From Arenicola marina (taxonomy: Eukaryota; Annelida; Polychaeta; Arenicolidae), in assembly GCA_964019135.1 (NCBI GenBank), contig OZ025258.1, forward strand, positions 1,054,001-1,118,000: a stretch of 64,000 nt of DNA, written 5' to 3'. The notes under the pieces are model-generated. The model was not told where the DNA came from. It saw only the letters and a program-made list of their open reading frames with translations, and did no database searches. Below, in pieces: positions 35,001 to 42,700 of this stretch (within the stretch, counting starts at the first letter, position 1; every line of letters begins with the position of its first letter). The position numbers and the translations under genes were made by a program.

Positions 35001-36388
35001 TTTATGAAAGCAAGGCGGCACATATTAAATTCACTAATTATAATTATTTGCATCATATAAGTGATTTTAGTTTTCAGCTACATTATTTTTTGGCCCTGAC
35101 AATATAACTTCAGAAAACTGTGCACTTAATCATAAGCGTTTAGTTTTTGGAACATAGCATTGCAGTTTCATAATTTTAACTAGTCTATATGAGATATATT
35201 ATGAATGGAAACCCATAGCAGATTGATCACTACCATTCATCACCTAAGAATCGTACTAAATCTTTGTGAATAACACAGTTAATAAATAATTTATTAGTTA
35301 TATCAACTTTGTTATTTCACAATTTGATAAGACAGGTAACTTTTTTGGGGGGGCAAGTCAATCTTAATACCATACGCCTGACAGAATAGAATACATCTAA
35401 AGTTAATATCTGTTCCTACGTTTCCAAAAATTGGAGAAAGAGGACAATACCCAAGTACTAGGTAGGGCAATATTGAATGTCTAAGATTAGGACTTTTAAA
35501 GCAAAAAATAATGCCTTAAATGATGATATTGTAAATATCGAGGAATTTGCAAACTGCTATATAACAGATCACAGTAAATAGGGAAAGGATCTTCGCATTG
35601 AACTAGCAATTGTACTGATAACGATCACTAAAAAGTGCCAACAGCTGATCATATATCTCTAAGAATTCCCGGATGCCAATCGCAAAGATCAGAAAAGGTA
35701 ACCCCCACACCCCATCCTTAAAAAGGAAGTCAATAATTTAATGACAGAAGTTTGCATCCAATAACTTGCAATAAAGTCAATAAATTTATACCAATATAAT
35801 TTAAATAATGGTCCTTGTCAAAAAAAACTGGGAGCTCATAATCGGCCCCTCATAACTGTCACAGTGTCAGTGCAGTTGTTGTAGTCACAGTGTGTAGCCA
35901 TCGTCGATGACGAAGCATGACGGACCAGCTTTACATTACAACCAGGCAAGAGCCAAAGCAGGAAGGCCGAAGGAAGGATGGGTAAACATAGGAACATATT
36001 GTTTAAACTAATGAATAAATTTAAGAAGATCCTTGTAAGAAACCTGTAATATGTACACACCCCTATCTACTTTCGTATGATTCTGGTGTGATCACGGAAT
36101 CAGGCCCATGTTTATCACAGGAGTCGACGACAATCTGAAAATGTTCACCGCGCACGCCACTCGCGCAGCGCTATTTTCGCGACGTAGGCCCCCAAACAAA
36201 CTCGTGCATGGAAAGTAGGTCAAAGTTTGCAGACGAATAGATTTCCACCACTATTATTACGGTCTAACTGTCCTCAGAATCTTGAAGGTTAGCTGCTTCA
36301 GAAATGCGAATTAACGATATGTTTTAGCTGGCGATTTCTGTGTAGTAAGCTTAATTTCTCACCTTTCATTTGGAAGCCTACTGCTCAT
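1806..36388 (-). CDS. NCOR: Nuclear receptor corepressor (N-CoR/SMRT family), N-terminal part, 13 exons, runs off left edge
   Basis: Exons on the minus strand: 36363..36388, 30430..30661, 20604..20725, 16031..16283, 14406..14582, 13612..13725, 11779..11850, 9113..9165, 8759..8825, 7774..7859, 3214..3300, 2628..2712, 1806..2038. All have GT donors and AG acceptors, and phases agree at every junction. The roughly 536 codons follow the order recalled for vertebrate NCOR1/NCOR2: MSS start, QRRRPSMLGEY, KRPRL, coiled coil, HSIAQIIYAENK, LYNQPSDT, RYDQLM, KTREYFEKVFPE, ARSEADLEQIMDGL, then the start of the first SANT/deacetylase-activating domain. Vertebrate family members are nuclear scaffolds that bind GPS2/TBL1 and activate HDAC3 for repression by unliganded nuclear receptors. 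The second SANT domain and receptor-interaction motifs must lie beyond the left edge. Two points are odd: a single-base frame discrepancy in the last visible exon, and donors that have seeded minisatellites. Identity is firm; whether this is the only N-CoR paralogue in the genome is unknown. Confidence 0.93.
2058..2115. repeat. Short 14-bp repeat next to NCOR exon 13 acceptor
   Basis: Four units of ATGGCAACGGCGTC-like sequence about 20 bp upstream (minus strand) of the acceptor. Confidence 0.8.
2207..2617. repeat. 32-bp minisatellite beside NCOR exon 12 donor
   Basis: About 13 units. On the minus strand each carries GTAAGCCAGCGGTGGCGTCA, an evident relative of the real donor region GTAGGACCCTGCGGTGGCGT, so each unit holds a donor-like GTAAGC at the matching position. 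Confidence 0.95.
2628..2712 (-). CDS. NCOR: NCOR exon 12, start of deacetylase-activating region
   Basis: Acceptor GTCGCCAG, donor GAG|GTAGGA, 85 nt, phase 2 in, phase 0 out. ARSEADLEQIMDGLHEQE matches ARSEHEISEIIDGLSEQE of NCOR1, the helix that opens the deacetylase-activating domain. The 32-bp array downstream has a related GTAAGC at the same position in each unit. Confidence 0.92.
2768..3152. repeat. 58-bp minisatellite in NCOR intron 11
   Basis: About 6.5 units with GGGTCACAGGGTGATCTACC and a G-rich half. It does not include a known exon boundary. Confidence 0.95.
3214..3300 (-). CDS. NCOR: NCOR exon 11
   Basis: Acceptor GTTTCGCAG, donor CAGCG|GTATGG, 87 nt, phase 2 in and out. It encodes KTREYFEKVFPELKKQRE then DKERFQR, matching KTREYYEKQFPEIRKQRE of NCOR1. 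The frame past the donor remains open for 12 codons, but family alignment and phase place the end at 3214. Confidence 0.92.
3436..7772. repeat. 58-bp minisatellite, about 75 copies, ends at NCOR exon 10 donor
   Basis: Near-identical units with CCAGATACAGTGGTCGTTAA. The right edge stops at the exon 10 donor: minus strand GAAG|GTAACGACCACTG against array CTTAACGACCACTG, so intron bases from +3 onward are part of the unit but GT is not. Common variants (TGCC/TGGC, CCCCCC/CCCTCC) recur in blocks, suggesting segmental duplication inside the array. Confidence 0.97.
7774..7859 (-). CDS. NCOR: NCOR exon 10
   Basis: Acceptor TGTTCCAG, donor GAAG|GTAACG, 86 nt, phase 0 in, phase 2 out. It encodes RYDQLMQTWIKKVERIEN, close to RYDQLMEAWEKKVDRIEN of vertebrates. 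A 4.3-kb array begins just after the donor dinucleotide. Confidence 0.94.
8006..8777. repeat. 19/22-bp minisatellite containing NCOR exon 9 end and donor
   Basis: About 40 units of two kinds: TACCCAGCGGTGACTCCTAGCT-type (22 bp) on the left and TACCCGCAGCGTCCTAGCT (19 bp) on the right. Read on the minus strand the right-hand units are AGCTAGGAAGCTGCGG|GTA, the last exon bases with the donor. Confidence 0.95.
8759..8825 (-). CDS. NCOR: NCOR exon 9; its donor is repeated as an array
   Basis: Acceptor TGTTTTAG, 67 nt, phase 2 in, phase 0 out. It encodes YMSFKKRLMLHFKKKHQARK then LR, matching RKKLILFFKRRNHARK of NCOR1. The exon end AAGCTGCGG|GTAAGC is the unit of the minisatellite that follows. 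Confidence 0.88.
9113..9165 (-). CDS. NCOR: NCOR exon 8, YNQPSD motif
   Basis: Acceptor GTCTTGCAG, donor GCAA|GTAAGT, 53 nt, phase 0 in, phase 2 out. It encodes PLYNQPSDTAVYHENKR, almost identical to the same stretch of vertebrate N-CoR and SMRT. Confidence 0.94.
9291..11406. repeat. 39-bp minisatellite interrupted by a SINE
   Basis: About 48 units with CTAGCCTTGTGGTCGCTCCA and GAGACCGGACGCTAGAC. Since 39 is a multiple of 3 and the unit lacks stops in one frame of each strand, long open frames of over 540 codons appear on both strands; they are not genes. The SINE at 9395..9578 splits the left end. Confidence 0.96.
9395..9578 (-). mobile_element. tRNA-derived SINE, copy 1
   Basis: On the minus strand it starts GGCCTCCCTGGTGTAGTGGT (A box) and has B box GGGTTCGAATCC, then an unrelated body ending near TTTAGGCC...CATTCCAT. 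It interrupts the 39-bp array cleanly and shares head and body with the copy at 11407..11593. Confidence 0.88.
11407..11593 (-). mobile_element. tRNA-derived SINE, copy 2
   Basis: Same family and orientation as the copy at 9395..9578: A box TGGTGTAGTGGTTAGCACA, B box GGGTTCGAATCCGGGC, then a body with ATGATTTATGCATTG and TAAAACACCA. It sits exactly at the right end of the 39-bp array. Confidence 0.88.
11594..11708 (-). repeat. Two extra SINE heads in tandem (55 bp)
   Basis: Two 55-bp units each containing GGCCTCCCTGGTGTAGTGGT followed by AGCACACTAAGCCA and a non-SINE stretch. They duplicate the A box of the adjacent SINE but carry no B box. Confidence 0.85.
11779..11850 (-). CDS. NCOR: NCOR exon 7
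   Basis: Acceptor CCTACAG, donor ATG|GTTAGT, 72 nt, 24 codons (KKAAMAHALLTKLGPDAEI then SSGCM). It matches KKAEEAHKIFEGLGPKVEL of NCOR1 and joins in phase 0 to the LYNQPSD exon. Confidence 0.9.
11908..12374. repeat. 31-bp minisatellite in NCOR intron 6
   Basis: About 15 units with GATAGTCAGATATCAGAGGC and a variable half (CAGCGTACGACA, CATCGTAAGACA, CAGGGTACAGAA). No exon boundary included. Confidence 0.93.
12484..13596. repeat. 16-bp minisatellite rich in CACGTG E-boxes
   Basis: About 69 units of GGGGGCASCACGTGTC. I estimate 40-50 of them carry the palindromic E-box CACGTG; the rest have CACCTG, CTCGTG or similar. It ends 15 bp from the donor of NCOR exon 6. Confidence 0.95.
13612..13725 (-). 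CDS. NCOR: NCOR exon 6, IIYAEN region
   Basis: Acceptor GCGTTGCAG, donor AAG|GTGGGT, 114 nt, 38 codons. It begins QQLEDEAKKPPEEK and ends HSIAQIIYAENK, matching QQLEEEAAKPPE and RSIVQIIYDENR of NCOR1 and continuing the coiled coil of the preceding exon without a phase change. Confidence 0.93.
13764..14320. repeat. 31-bp minisatellite in NCOR intron 5
   Basis: About 18 units with CACACCCACTGATATCTCAC and TTCACAGGCTCCA; two units lack about 12 bp (CAGGCTSCACAC). A larger block of about 186 bp is itself duplicated. Confidence 0.94.
14406..14582 (-). CDS. NCOR: NCOR exon 5, coiled coil
   Basis: Acceptor GTGTTGCAG, donor CAG|GTTGGT, 177 nt, 59 codons. VEAISPTLPSED is followed by a heptad-rich helix ending EISKLELQIQKLKKKQ. 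This matches the N-CoR/SMRT segment (LSKEELIQSMDRVDREI, then LKKKQ) that forms the coiled coil binding GPS2 and TBL1 in vertebrates. Confidence 0.93.
14596..15957. repeat. 32-bp minisatellite abutting NCOR exon 5 acceptor
   Basis: About 43 units with CCACTGTAACCACGGCCACC and AGACACACACAC. It starts about 12 bp from the acceptor at 14583. On the minus strand each unit includes GTTACAG|TGG, an acceptor-like sequence. Confidence 0.95.
15984..16032. repeat. Two-copy duplication of NCOR exon 4 donor
   Basis: AGGCTGTGACCCACCT occurs at 15984..15999 and 16017..16032. On the minus strand both read AGGTGGGTCACAGCCT, the second being the true exon 4 donor. Confidence 0.9.
16031..16283 (-). CDS. NCOR: NCOR exon 4, Pro/Gln-rich with KRPRL
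   Basis: Acceptor TTTGCAG, donor AAG|GTGGGT, 253 nt, phase 2 in, phase 0 out. It encodes RYERDQSG, a Pro/Gln-rich linker, then HKRPRLSEPRHDL and IDTRDLDAKK. The KRPRL motif is conserved in N-CoR/SMRT (SKRPRLE). The donor sequence has a second copy 33 bp further into the intron. Confidence 0.85.
16419..20645. repeat. 51/53-bp minisatellite made of NCOR exon 3 end plus donor, about 80 copies
   Basis: On the minus strand each unit is the last ~40 bases of exon 3 (GAATACCACAGCCAGGCC to GAGAGAG) followed by GTAAGGAGACTTGAT. Units differ by one CT pair: 53-bp units end GAGAGAGAG|GT and 51-bp units GAGAGAG|GT, so the donor phase alternates between 2 and 0. The copy joined to the unique part of exon 3 is the 53-bp type, which has the phase that fits exon 4. 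Confidence 0.97.
20604..20725 (-). CDS. NCOR: NCOR exon 3 with RRRPS motif; its 3' end is the seed of an array
   Basis: Acceptor TTATTCCAG, 122 nt, phase 0 in, phase 2 out. It contains QRRRPSMLGEYHSQ, matching QRRRPSLLSEF of vertebrate N-CoR/SMRT. The exon ends GAGAGAGAG|GTAAGG. The next exon supplies C to complete Ser, giving ERESRYERD, comparable to ERRTSYEP of NCOR1. From 20645 leftward the last part of the exon and its donor are repeated about 80 times. Confidence 0.85.
20726..20856. other. NCOR exon 3 acceptor and single-copy flank
   Basis: A strong acceptor (ten-T tract then ATTCCAG on the minus strand) at 20726..20745, then ordinary A-rich sequence. Nothing else recognised. Confidence 0.6.
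20857..22800. repeat. 38-bp minisatellite in NCOR intron 2, then a 30-bp one
   Basis: About 46 units with CAGTATTTAACATCTTTGTT and AATCTGACACAACTACC up to about 22630, then four to five units of CAGTTTTTATCACCCACGCC plus ACAACTAACC. The second looks derived from the first through the shared CACAACTA-CCCAGT. Confidence 0.95.
22801..25287. other. GC-rich NCOR intron 2 segment with small G-rich repeats
   Basis: It contains three to four copies of CGCCAGGCTCGCAGGCCGCCC (23694..23768), a G/A-rich stretch at 23945..24160 and several long G runs. Many overlapping open frames occur, but none resembles a known family and none has a plausible exon context. Confidence 0.5.
25288..25503. repeat. About 65-bp repeat, four copies
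   Basis: Units contain CCAAAAGAGGGGTGTACAGG and TGTCGGTGCAGCGGCATAAC; the fourth is shorter. Intronic in NCOR. Confidence 0.88.
25504..25769. other. Single-copy GC-rich spacer
   Basis: No feature recognised. Confidence 0.5.
25770..25862. repeat. GGGGGTTGGAG array
   Basis: About eight units of GGGGTTGGAGG or GGGGTTAGAGG, with G-runs suited to quadruplex formation. Confidence 0.9.
25863..26464. other. A-rich stretch with degenerate AACCAAAGA repeats
   Basis: Loose repeats of TTAACCAAAGAGAAATCATGA spaced 30-60 bp. No gene recognised. Confidence 0.6.
26465..27945. repeat. 32-bp minisatellite with higher-order pattern
   Basis: About 46 units with CATTGTCACAATGACTGAAA followed by CAGAACTGATAA, CATGACTGATGA or CAGGACACCTAGTAA. 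Between about 26590 and 27500 three variants follow in a fixed order, giving a higher-order unit of about 94 bp. Confidence 0.94.
27946..28559. other. Single-copy NCOR intron 2 sequence
   Basis: GC-rich in 28100-28420, with purine runs. No exon with family similarity seen. Confidence 0.5.
28560..29458. repeat. 50-bp minisatellite
   Basis: About 17 units with GTCAGTGACCTGCACATCGC and CTCTTTGTGACTTTGTTTAC. Left units are more diverged (CATTACC, GAGTAGTG), right ones near identical. Confidence 0.94.
29770..30035 (-). mobile_element. tRNA-derived SINE, copy 3, with internal 13-bp array
   Basis: On the minus strand the head GACATCACTAGCTCAGTTAG is tRNA-like (A box) and the far end (TTGGCCCAGTTTAGCC) matches the tail of the SINE at 9395..9578. 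About ten units of TTGGATGATGGCG (29827..29950) sit inside the body at the place where that SINE has GACGATGAAGGATGAA. Confidence 0.68.
30430..30661 (-). CDS. NCOR: NCOR exon 2, low-complexity N-terminal region
   Basis: Acceptor ATTTCAG, donor CAG|GTGGGC, 232 nt, phase 2 in and phase 0 out. It encodes a Gly/Pro/Gln-rich stretch with SSPYKRPRAQSPG, ARYPQG and HYQQQ, comparable to the RYPPHS and poly-Gln N-terminus of vertebrate N-CoR. The same frame stays open upstream to an ATG at 31077 (others at 30849 and 30825), so an alternative first exon that reads through this acceptor is possible. Confidence 0.72.
30662..32350. other. GC-rich 5' part of NCOR intron 1
   Basis: The minus-strand frame of exon 2 stays open upstream to an ATG at 31077, so an alternative first exon could lie here. 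Short direct repeats (CACTGACGGCG near 31250, AGCCAGGGACGCC near 32157). No other gene recognised. Confidence 0.45.
32351..36362. other. AT-rich single-copy NCOR intron 1
   Basis: No minisatellite and no convincing exon. A G tract of about 17 lies near 33224. Short open frames show no family similarity. The contrast with the array-filled downstream introns is marked. Confidence 0.6.
36363..36388 (-). CDS. NCOR: NCOR exon 1 (start codon)
   Basis: Encodes MSSRLPNE plus two bases of the next codon, then donor AAAG|GTGAGA. The start is supported by an in-frame TAA two codons upstream, A at -3, and a phase of 2 that fits the exon at 30430..30661 exactly. Vertebrate NCOR1 also begins with MSS. The exon is short, so the support is phase, position next to the shared promoter and N-terminal resemblance rather than length. 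Confidence 0.7.
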
Positions 36389-36647
36389 TCTTTACGTGAC
36401 CTTTGCGAACCAGAACGTCAAGGTCGCTCCAGTCTACGGGCAAATAAAAGAAATACATTGTGAGAAGGAAACGCTGTTTGTATAATAAGATTCGTTTATT
36501 CATTATGTATTTATGCAATACTAACGGTGGTATTTTTTAAGTGAAACTTGTTCTGTATTATTTTCACCAATAACCTTACAGTTCAAGAAGAATGCCGCAT
36601 CACGATAACCGGAAGTGTAAACAAATATTCATCCAGACTCATTCATC
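36389..36647. promoter_or_regulatory. Bidirectional promoter between NCOR and MKS1
   Basis: Only 259 bp separate the two start codons, so both transcripts must begin here or in 5' exons not recognised. An ETS-type site CCGGAAGTG lies at 36609..36617, 31 bp before the MKS1 ATG. At 36393..36426 are a bZIP-like TTACGTGAC, AAAGGTCA (minus strand) and TCAAGGTCG (plus strand), which resemble nuclear receptor half-sites, and an ACGTCA CRE half-site. No TATA box stands at a convincing distance from either start. Start sites and site function are inferred. Confidence 0.7.
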
Positions 36648-36724
36648 ATGGCCGAATTGTACGAAGCAGATTTTGGAACTGCATTTTATCGTTCGAGGGA
36701 TCCCATAAAGAACCTGAAGATACG
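36648..36724 (+). CDS. MKS1: MKS1 exon 1 (start codon)
   Basis: The ATG has A at -3, G at +4 and an in-frame TAA at 36618..36620. It encodes MAELYEADFGTAFYRSRDP and IKNLKI. Donor ATACG|GTATGA, phase 2 out. The SRDPIKNLKIR motif is shared with human MKS1 (SRDPVRNLRLR). Confidence 0.93.
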
Positions 36725-39700
36725 GTATGAAGCCCAAATTCCATCAATATTCCCTGTCCGTGTGTAGGACTCCACCCTCCCCAGACTTAAGTCTACGACC
36801 CTGGTGTTAGACGGGTGTCAACCTCACGACATCACTGACACTGTCTGTCATCAGATGATCAGGCCTCACTGCATCACTGGCACTGCACCAGGCTGCCCAT
36901 TTCTTTGCCAGGGCTGTATAGCCCATACGTACACACCTTTGATCTGACATGCTCTAACAGATGTACCGATAGAGCTATGCTATATGCCAATGAAATACAT
37001 AGCAGTCATCCAGGGAGGGTCAGGTAGCCCTGTAATCTGGTAATATGGCCCACCGGCCGCAAGACTGACCAGAGGGCCATGGGTTCCCGAGCACAGCTAG
37101 CATCGGGAGGCCCACTCAGTTCCGTCATTGGGTCTCGGTTCCAGCCCGGGTTTCGCACAGGGACTTTTAAACAGAATAGGCGCATTTGGAAATTCTGAAT
37201 TATCTGGAGGCACACCTGCACACTAGGGCTAAATATCACATTTGTGAATACATTAATCTTTCAGCTATCAAAAAGATTTATCACCTGTATCTGTGTTTGC
37301 AAGACGTTTTACGGAGCAGCAACATCCGAACAGGGTGCCATATTTGTTTTGGCGTATACTGGTTCCCGGTGAATGCAACTTGGTTCCCAGCAAACGACTC
37401 TTCGCTAGATGGCGCTGTCAGATGGGTTCTTTGCAGTTAAGGACAATAGCAGTGCCCTCTGTTACAGAGAATTCAAATTTTGGGAACAAAACCTTTTGCC
37501 ATGCACCGCCATTTTAAAAATATTACAGAAGGTTTGTTTTATAAGCTGATGAATTTGTGAATAGTATTTGAGGCCTTCATAAATATACCCTGGACATGAA
37601 TATGTGACATATATGTGCCGTCTTCATCACATTTTTGTGAAATCCAAAACTCTTTGTCACCATGCCCTGCTCTCGGCCGGTGGGCCATGTTACAGGGTCA
37701 GGGGGGTTACAACCCCCCCTTCCCCCTTTAGGAACTTGGTCATGAGCAAATACTGTAAAAGTGAGGCTTTCCAGCGTTACATACATTAGAAAGAGACATT
37801 TTGTGGATATAACCCAGAGGTGGACTGGTTATATCAAAATTAATGGATACCTGCAGCCATGATTATTTTTACCCCTTCCCCTTGGTTGTAATTTTTTTTT
37901 TAGAGCTCCCTTGCCCCAGTTACAAGCATCCTTTTTCAAAATCCTATATCAGCCCCTGCAGTCATCCATGAGGAATTTTTGAGGAAGAATGCTGTTTCTC
38001 AATGCAAAATGAAGGCTATATGAGGCAGCACCCTATTCCCCCCAGTCATTAATTGGTTGCAAATTTGAGCCCCCCCTCCCCCTATAGCTATATGGTTGAA
38101 GAATCTCAGCCCACATACAGCATAGGGTTTTGAGTGGTGTATACCCATAATGGCCGAACAGCAGGGGGTTGGTTGGTAGGTGTGCAGGTGGTCTAATTGT
38201 GCACGAGCCGGTTGGGTGGGGGAGAGGTGGGGGTATCTGCCTAGACTTCTTCCCCCGTAATGAACATCAAATTTTAGGGATTATCCATGGGCCCCCTAAT
38301 GACTGTGGGTAAAGCAGAATTTATTGGGAATGTTCATGCGAATCTTCCTGCAGCCTGAATTCTGATTTCATTGATGATTGTAATTCTTATTTAATTTCTG
38401 GTTTGTCACCCATTTACTGGTGGCTAAGTCACGTGTGGCCAATTGAGAAAACAGCATTATAACAATCTATAACACCATGCCACAGCCTTTGACAACAACT
38501 TATTAAATTCAATGCAAATTCCCTGCCTCACCTTAATAAATTTGTTATGACTTACCTGCCTCGCCTTAGTTGTTTTTGTAACTGGTAGCTGGTAACAACT
38601 TTTTCTGACTCCGTAGTCACATTGGCATGTAATTAAATCCTGGCTTCTTCTTAAAGTTTCAATACAGCAATCCAATCAGTTGGTTGATTATGGATATCAT
38701 GGATAAGTTGGGCATAAAAGATTGGGTCTATCATTCCTTGTCTGAAACATGGCTGAGGTATGTTTATCGTGCAACGCTCCTATCCGGCTGCACCAAGAAG
38801 GCCTGCAGTGTGACGGCTGTCACCTGATGCCTACCAAGCGGCTGTCCGCTTAGGCCACATTGCATGGGCCTGCCTGCATTGCGATGGTGCCGGACCACAC
38901 GCTGATGCCTACCCCGATGACTCCCCTGCCCTGTTTTGAGTGGCCAGCACTACCTGCTATACTCATCCGATTTAGTGGACGCGTTTCCGGCCCCTGTGGC
39001 GGTGGAGGCGCCTGCAGGCATGATGTTTAGGTCGCTGTGGGGGATAGGGTGAAACTGAAAGTTTGGTTGTAGTGGGCAGTCGATGCAATCAATGGAGTAA
39101 GGACTTTAGTTCAGGTAAATATGGAGTAAATGATAGTGAAATATCTTTTCTGGATAAATGAATGTCAAACTATTATGTTCCTGTTATTATGTTATAATTA
39201 GGAATGGCAGTAAAAAGTGAATTGGTATCATGTCATGTTTTGACAGCTTCAGTGCATTAGCCATGTTGTCAATAATGTAAAGGGGGCTAGGCTCCCAGTA
39301 ATTACATGCATTCAGAAACAGACCGTGAACATTACCGTAAACTGTCTTTTTCAAGCCGCGGCTTGTATTACCAATTCGTAGAGAGGGTTTGGGGTAGGCA
39401 TGTATGCTTGTTCATATCTATGTGAGGTAGGTGTTGTAACGAAGCTTAAAAAAAGTTCAGTCGGAGCAGTTAACCCGACCTTAGATAAACCGGAAAACTC
39501 GTTAACCGACAGTGTGATGTGTAACGGAATGCTAATTGTTCCCGTAATCCGTCCTGCTCTTCCCGACGCGAGGCCGGGCCGGTAGCTCCGTGGGCTAGAG
39601 CGCTCGCATTGAGTGCTCTGGCCACTGAGAGCCTAACGGCACGTGGATCGGTGGTTCAAGCCCCGTTTTGGCCATGTCTGTGTGGTCGCAGGATAAAGAT

Positions 39701-42700
39701 CCCATTTCCTTCTTCGCAAAGAGTAGGGGGTTACCCTCGGGGACATGGCTCCACCCTCCTTTCCATCTCCCATTGGCGGGATATGACCAAAAGTGGTTAA
39801 AGCGTCCTAAATAACCAACCGACACCGACCCGGCTTCGCTGCTCTCGTTTCTCTGACCACGTAACTGTGAAGCCACGCCCCTAAACAACTCAGATTTGTC
39901 CCAACTTTAATTCAGATGTCTCAGATAAACGAGGTCTGCCTGTATAACGAGTCAGCTTTATTGAATCATAACGTCATCAGTGTAGTGTTTTTCATGCACA
40001 TTGCAATATTCGTTCAACCTGAAAACTGCATTGTAATGGTGTATTTTACCAGACATTGTTATATAATGACTACAAAATTAAGACAATAAGCTAGTTAACA
40101 GGTGTGTTTATTTATGCTCAGGAAGCGAAGCTGGGTCATGTTAACTAATCCGGTTGTCGTCTGACATGGGGTCTAGACACGACAAGGATTCACAATCATT
40201 CAGTCAATATCACAATGGCTAACCATTCGTCCGAAACTGGACCCTAAGGGGAAGGAGAGGCGGATGGTGTATGTCGTCGCTGTGCTGTCTTGCCGCGTGT
40301 CATGTTCCTGAGAGTCGTTATAATACCATGACGCTGACACGAAAGTATCTGACAAGAAGAACTTTTATTTGTCACGCCCCCCTATTTATAGAGTGGTCCC
40401 CTGGCGGTAATATTTGCATAGGTATTCACACATAATCCGCCTAGCGACTGCTAAGAGTCACATAATCATAACGCGCGCGTACATTACATCCTTTCTCTTT
40501 CATGTTTCAAGTACATGACATCACTATATAAATCCGCACTAAAGATACATTTAACCATCCGTAGCATTAACATAATACGTATATATACACCTTAATCATC
40601 ATCACGGAATCGAACTGGTCGACGGATCTGTCTCCCACTTCTGGTGACAGCTACCACTGACGTGTCGCCAGCTTCCCCGACTGCCTCGGCTTGTGTGGAA
40701 CTGCCGTTCCGACGTTCAACAGCAGGCTGGACTGCTACATCAGGCGCTGAAACGACATCTGTGGGTGTCGCTGTACTGACAAGATCTTCCTTGGTTTTTA
40801 GCAAATGTCTATGGCTTTGCCTAGGGTTAAGTCTTTTTCCCTGAGTAGTCGTTCTCGTAGGTGGTCTTCATGAATTCCACACACTATCTGGTCTTTAATT
40901 AGAGACTCACACAGTTCACCAAATTCACAGGACATGGATTTTGTCTTCAGGTCTGTCACAAATTGATCAATAGTCTCACAACCTTGTTGCTTGGTCATAA
41001 AGAATTTATGTCTCTCATACGTCACATTCTTCTGTGGCAGACAATAATCTTCCAACTTCTCCATAAGCTTCGCCAGAACTGTCTTATGTGCTTCCTCTTC
41101 AAATACAAAGTTATTGTACACTTCCAAGGCGTCCTCACCAATAATGTGAAGGAATAAGGCACACTTCAAGGCTTCAGGCTTACTGTTCTTCTCCGTGGCA
41201 GATAGGTAGAGTTCAAACCGTTGTTTCCATTTACGCCAATTTTCAGATATATTACCTTCCAAAGAGAGTCCAGCTGGAGGTAGTAATGTGTCCATATTGA
41301 CCAACTTAGTATATACTAAGCACCGTTCTTCTGAATAGGCTGACTTGGCAACTCACGCTTGTTCACTTCTGACACCATGTCTATCTTTACAGTCTCTGGT
41401 AAGTAAGCTCTACTTAACAGATCTGCAACAAACATTTCTTTGCCTTGCTTGTACACAACACTCATGTTATATGGCAATAACTTCAGGAGCATCCTTTGCA
41501 ATCTGAGTGGTGTTTGAGCAATTGGTTTTCGACAGATGGATTCCAGTGGCTTATGATCAGTTTCTACGATGAAATCACGACCATAAAGATATTGGTGAAA
41601 TTTCTGACCACCGTATACAATGGCAAGGAGTTCTTTTTCGATCTGTGCATATTTCGACTGAGCTTCAGATAGAGCTTGAGACCCATATGCAACTGGTCTG
41701 CCATCCTGGATGATGACAGCACCAAGACCCTTGCTACTGGAATCAACTGACAAAGTCACAGGCTTGGTCACATCATAATACTTCAGCACAGGAGCATTAG
41801 TCACAAGCTTAACTATCTCCTGGAAGCTTCGCGCTTGACTATCTCCCCACGACCATTCAATATCTTGCTTTAAAAGCTCTCGTACATTACAGTCGCCACT
41901 GTTTGCAGTCTACGTTTGGCGCTCATTGACATATACTGACATCGGCTGGCATTATGACACACGAGGCGGCGCTGGCAGGGAGGGGTGGGGTGTAGGCGGG
42001 AGAGCTAGGGGCCAAAGCCCGAGCCAAAGGCAGGGTGTGGTTTATAATACATGTATGTAGTGTTATGGAAATGATTCTGAAAAGAAGTCAAAGTCAGGAT
42101 GTGGCTTCTAATATGTATGTATGTAGCGTAGCCCTGACATAACAATTAATTAACAGCCCCCATGTACCACTTCGTCTAGCACTGCCTCTCAGTCGCTGAT
42201 ACTTGCTGGAGACCCACGTGACCCATGGTCTCAGTTGACTGGTCCAATTAACAGGGTCTATTCAGAAGGTATGATTCCAATGTATCGGCTGCGGCGCCCT
42301 TCAGAAGCTCACGATTAGTGTCAATTAGGAACATCATTGCATTATATAGTTCTCTTGACAAGGCTTGTTTATCTTCTTGCTGTTAGATCCGTAGCCCCTC
42401 CTTGTCACTCCTTTAAACAGTATCTGACAACATTGGATAAATAGGTCATCACATAACTAGTTGCTTACAACTTCATTATGAGGTCAATTTCATGCAATGA
42501 TGCTTCCGTAGCAGCTGGCCATATAGGCTAGAAGACCTAAAGTGCCTGTACACAATAGCTAATCAGTTTTTTGATCCTCTCATAGTATTATGTAATACTT
42601 ATATTTGAGACACTGTAAATAAATGCTGTTACCGATACCTTACTTAAAATTGTATTACTTGTACATATTTTGGAATATCTAAGTGCAACTCTAGTCCAGC

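Noticed and set aside
35836-36060. Minus-strand frame ending DYNNCTDTVTVMRGRL as a possible terminal exon
   Set aside because: No family recognised, no partner exon in phase, and it lies within NCOR intron 1 on the same strand.
36396-36410. X-box (RFX) motif expected before a ciliary gene, GTGACCTTTGCGAAC
   Set aside because: The first half-site fits but the second matches only partly, so it cannot be called an RFX site.
37006-37239. Open frame at a possible SINE fragment
   Set aside because: A B-box-like sequence and an inverted partial copy hint at a repeat, but no coding family is recognisable.
39578-39670. Possible functional tRNA gene
   Set aside because: A and B boxes are present, but the distance between them is too long, no clean acceptor stem pairs, and a SINE body follows.
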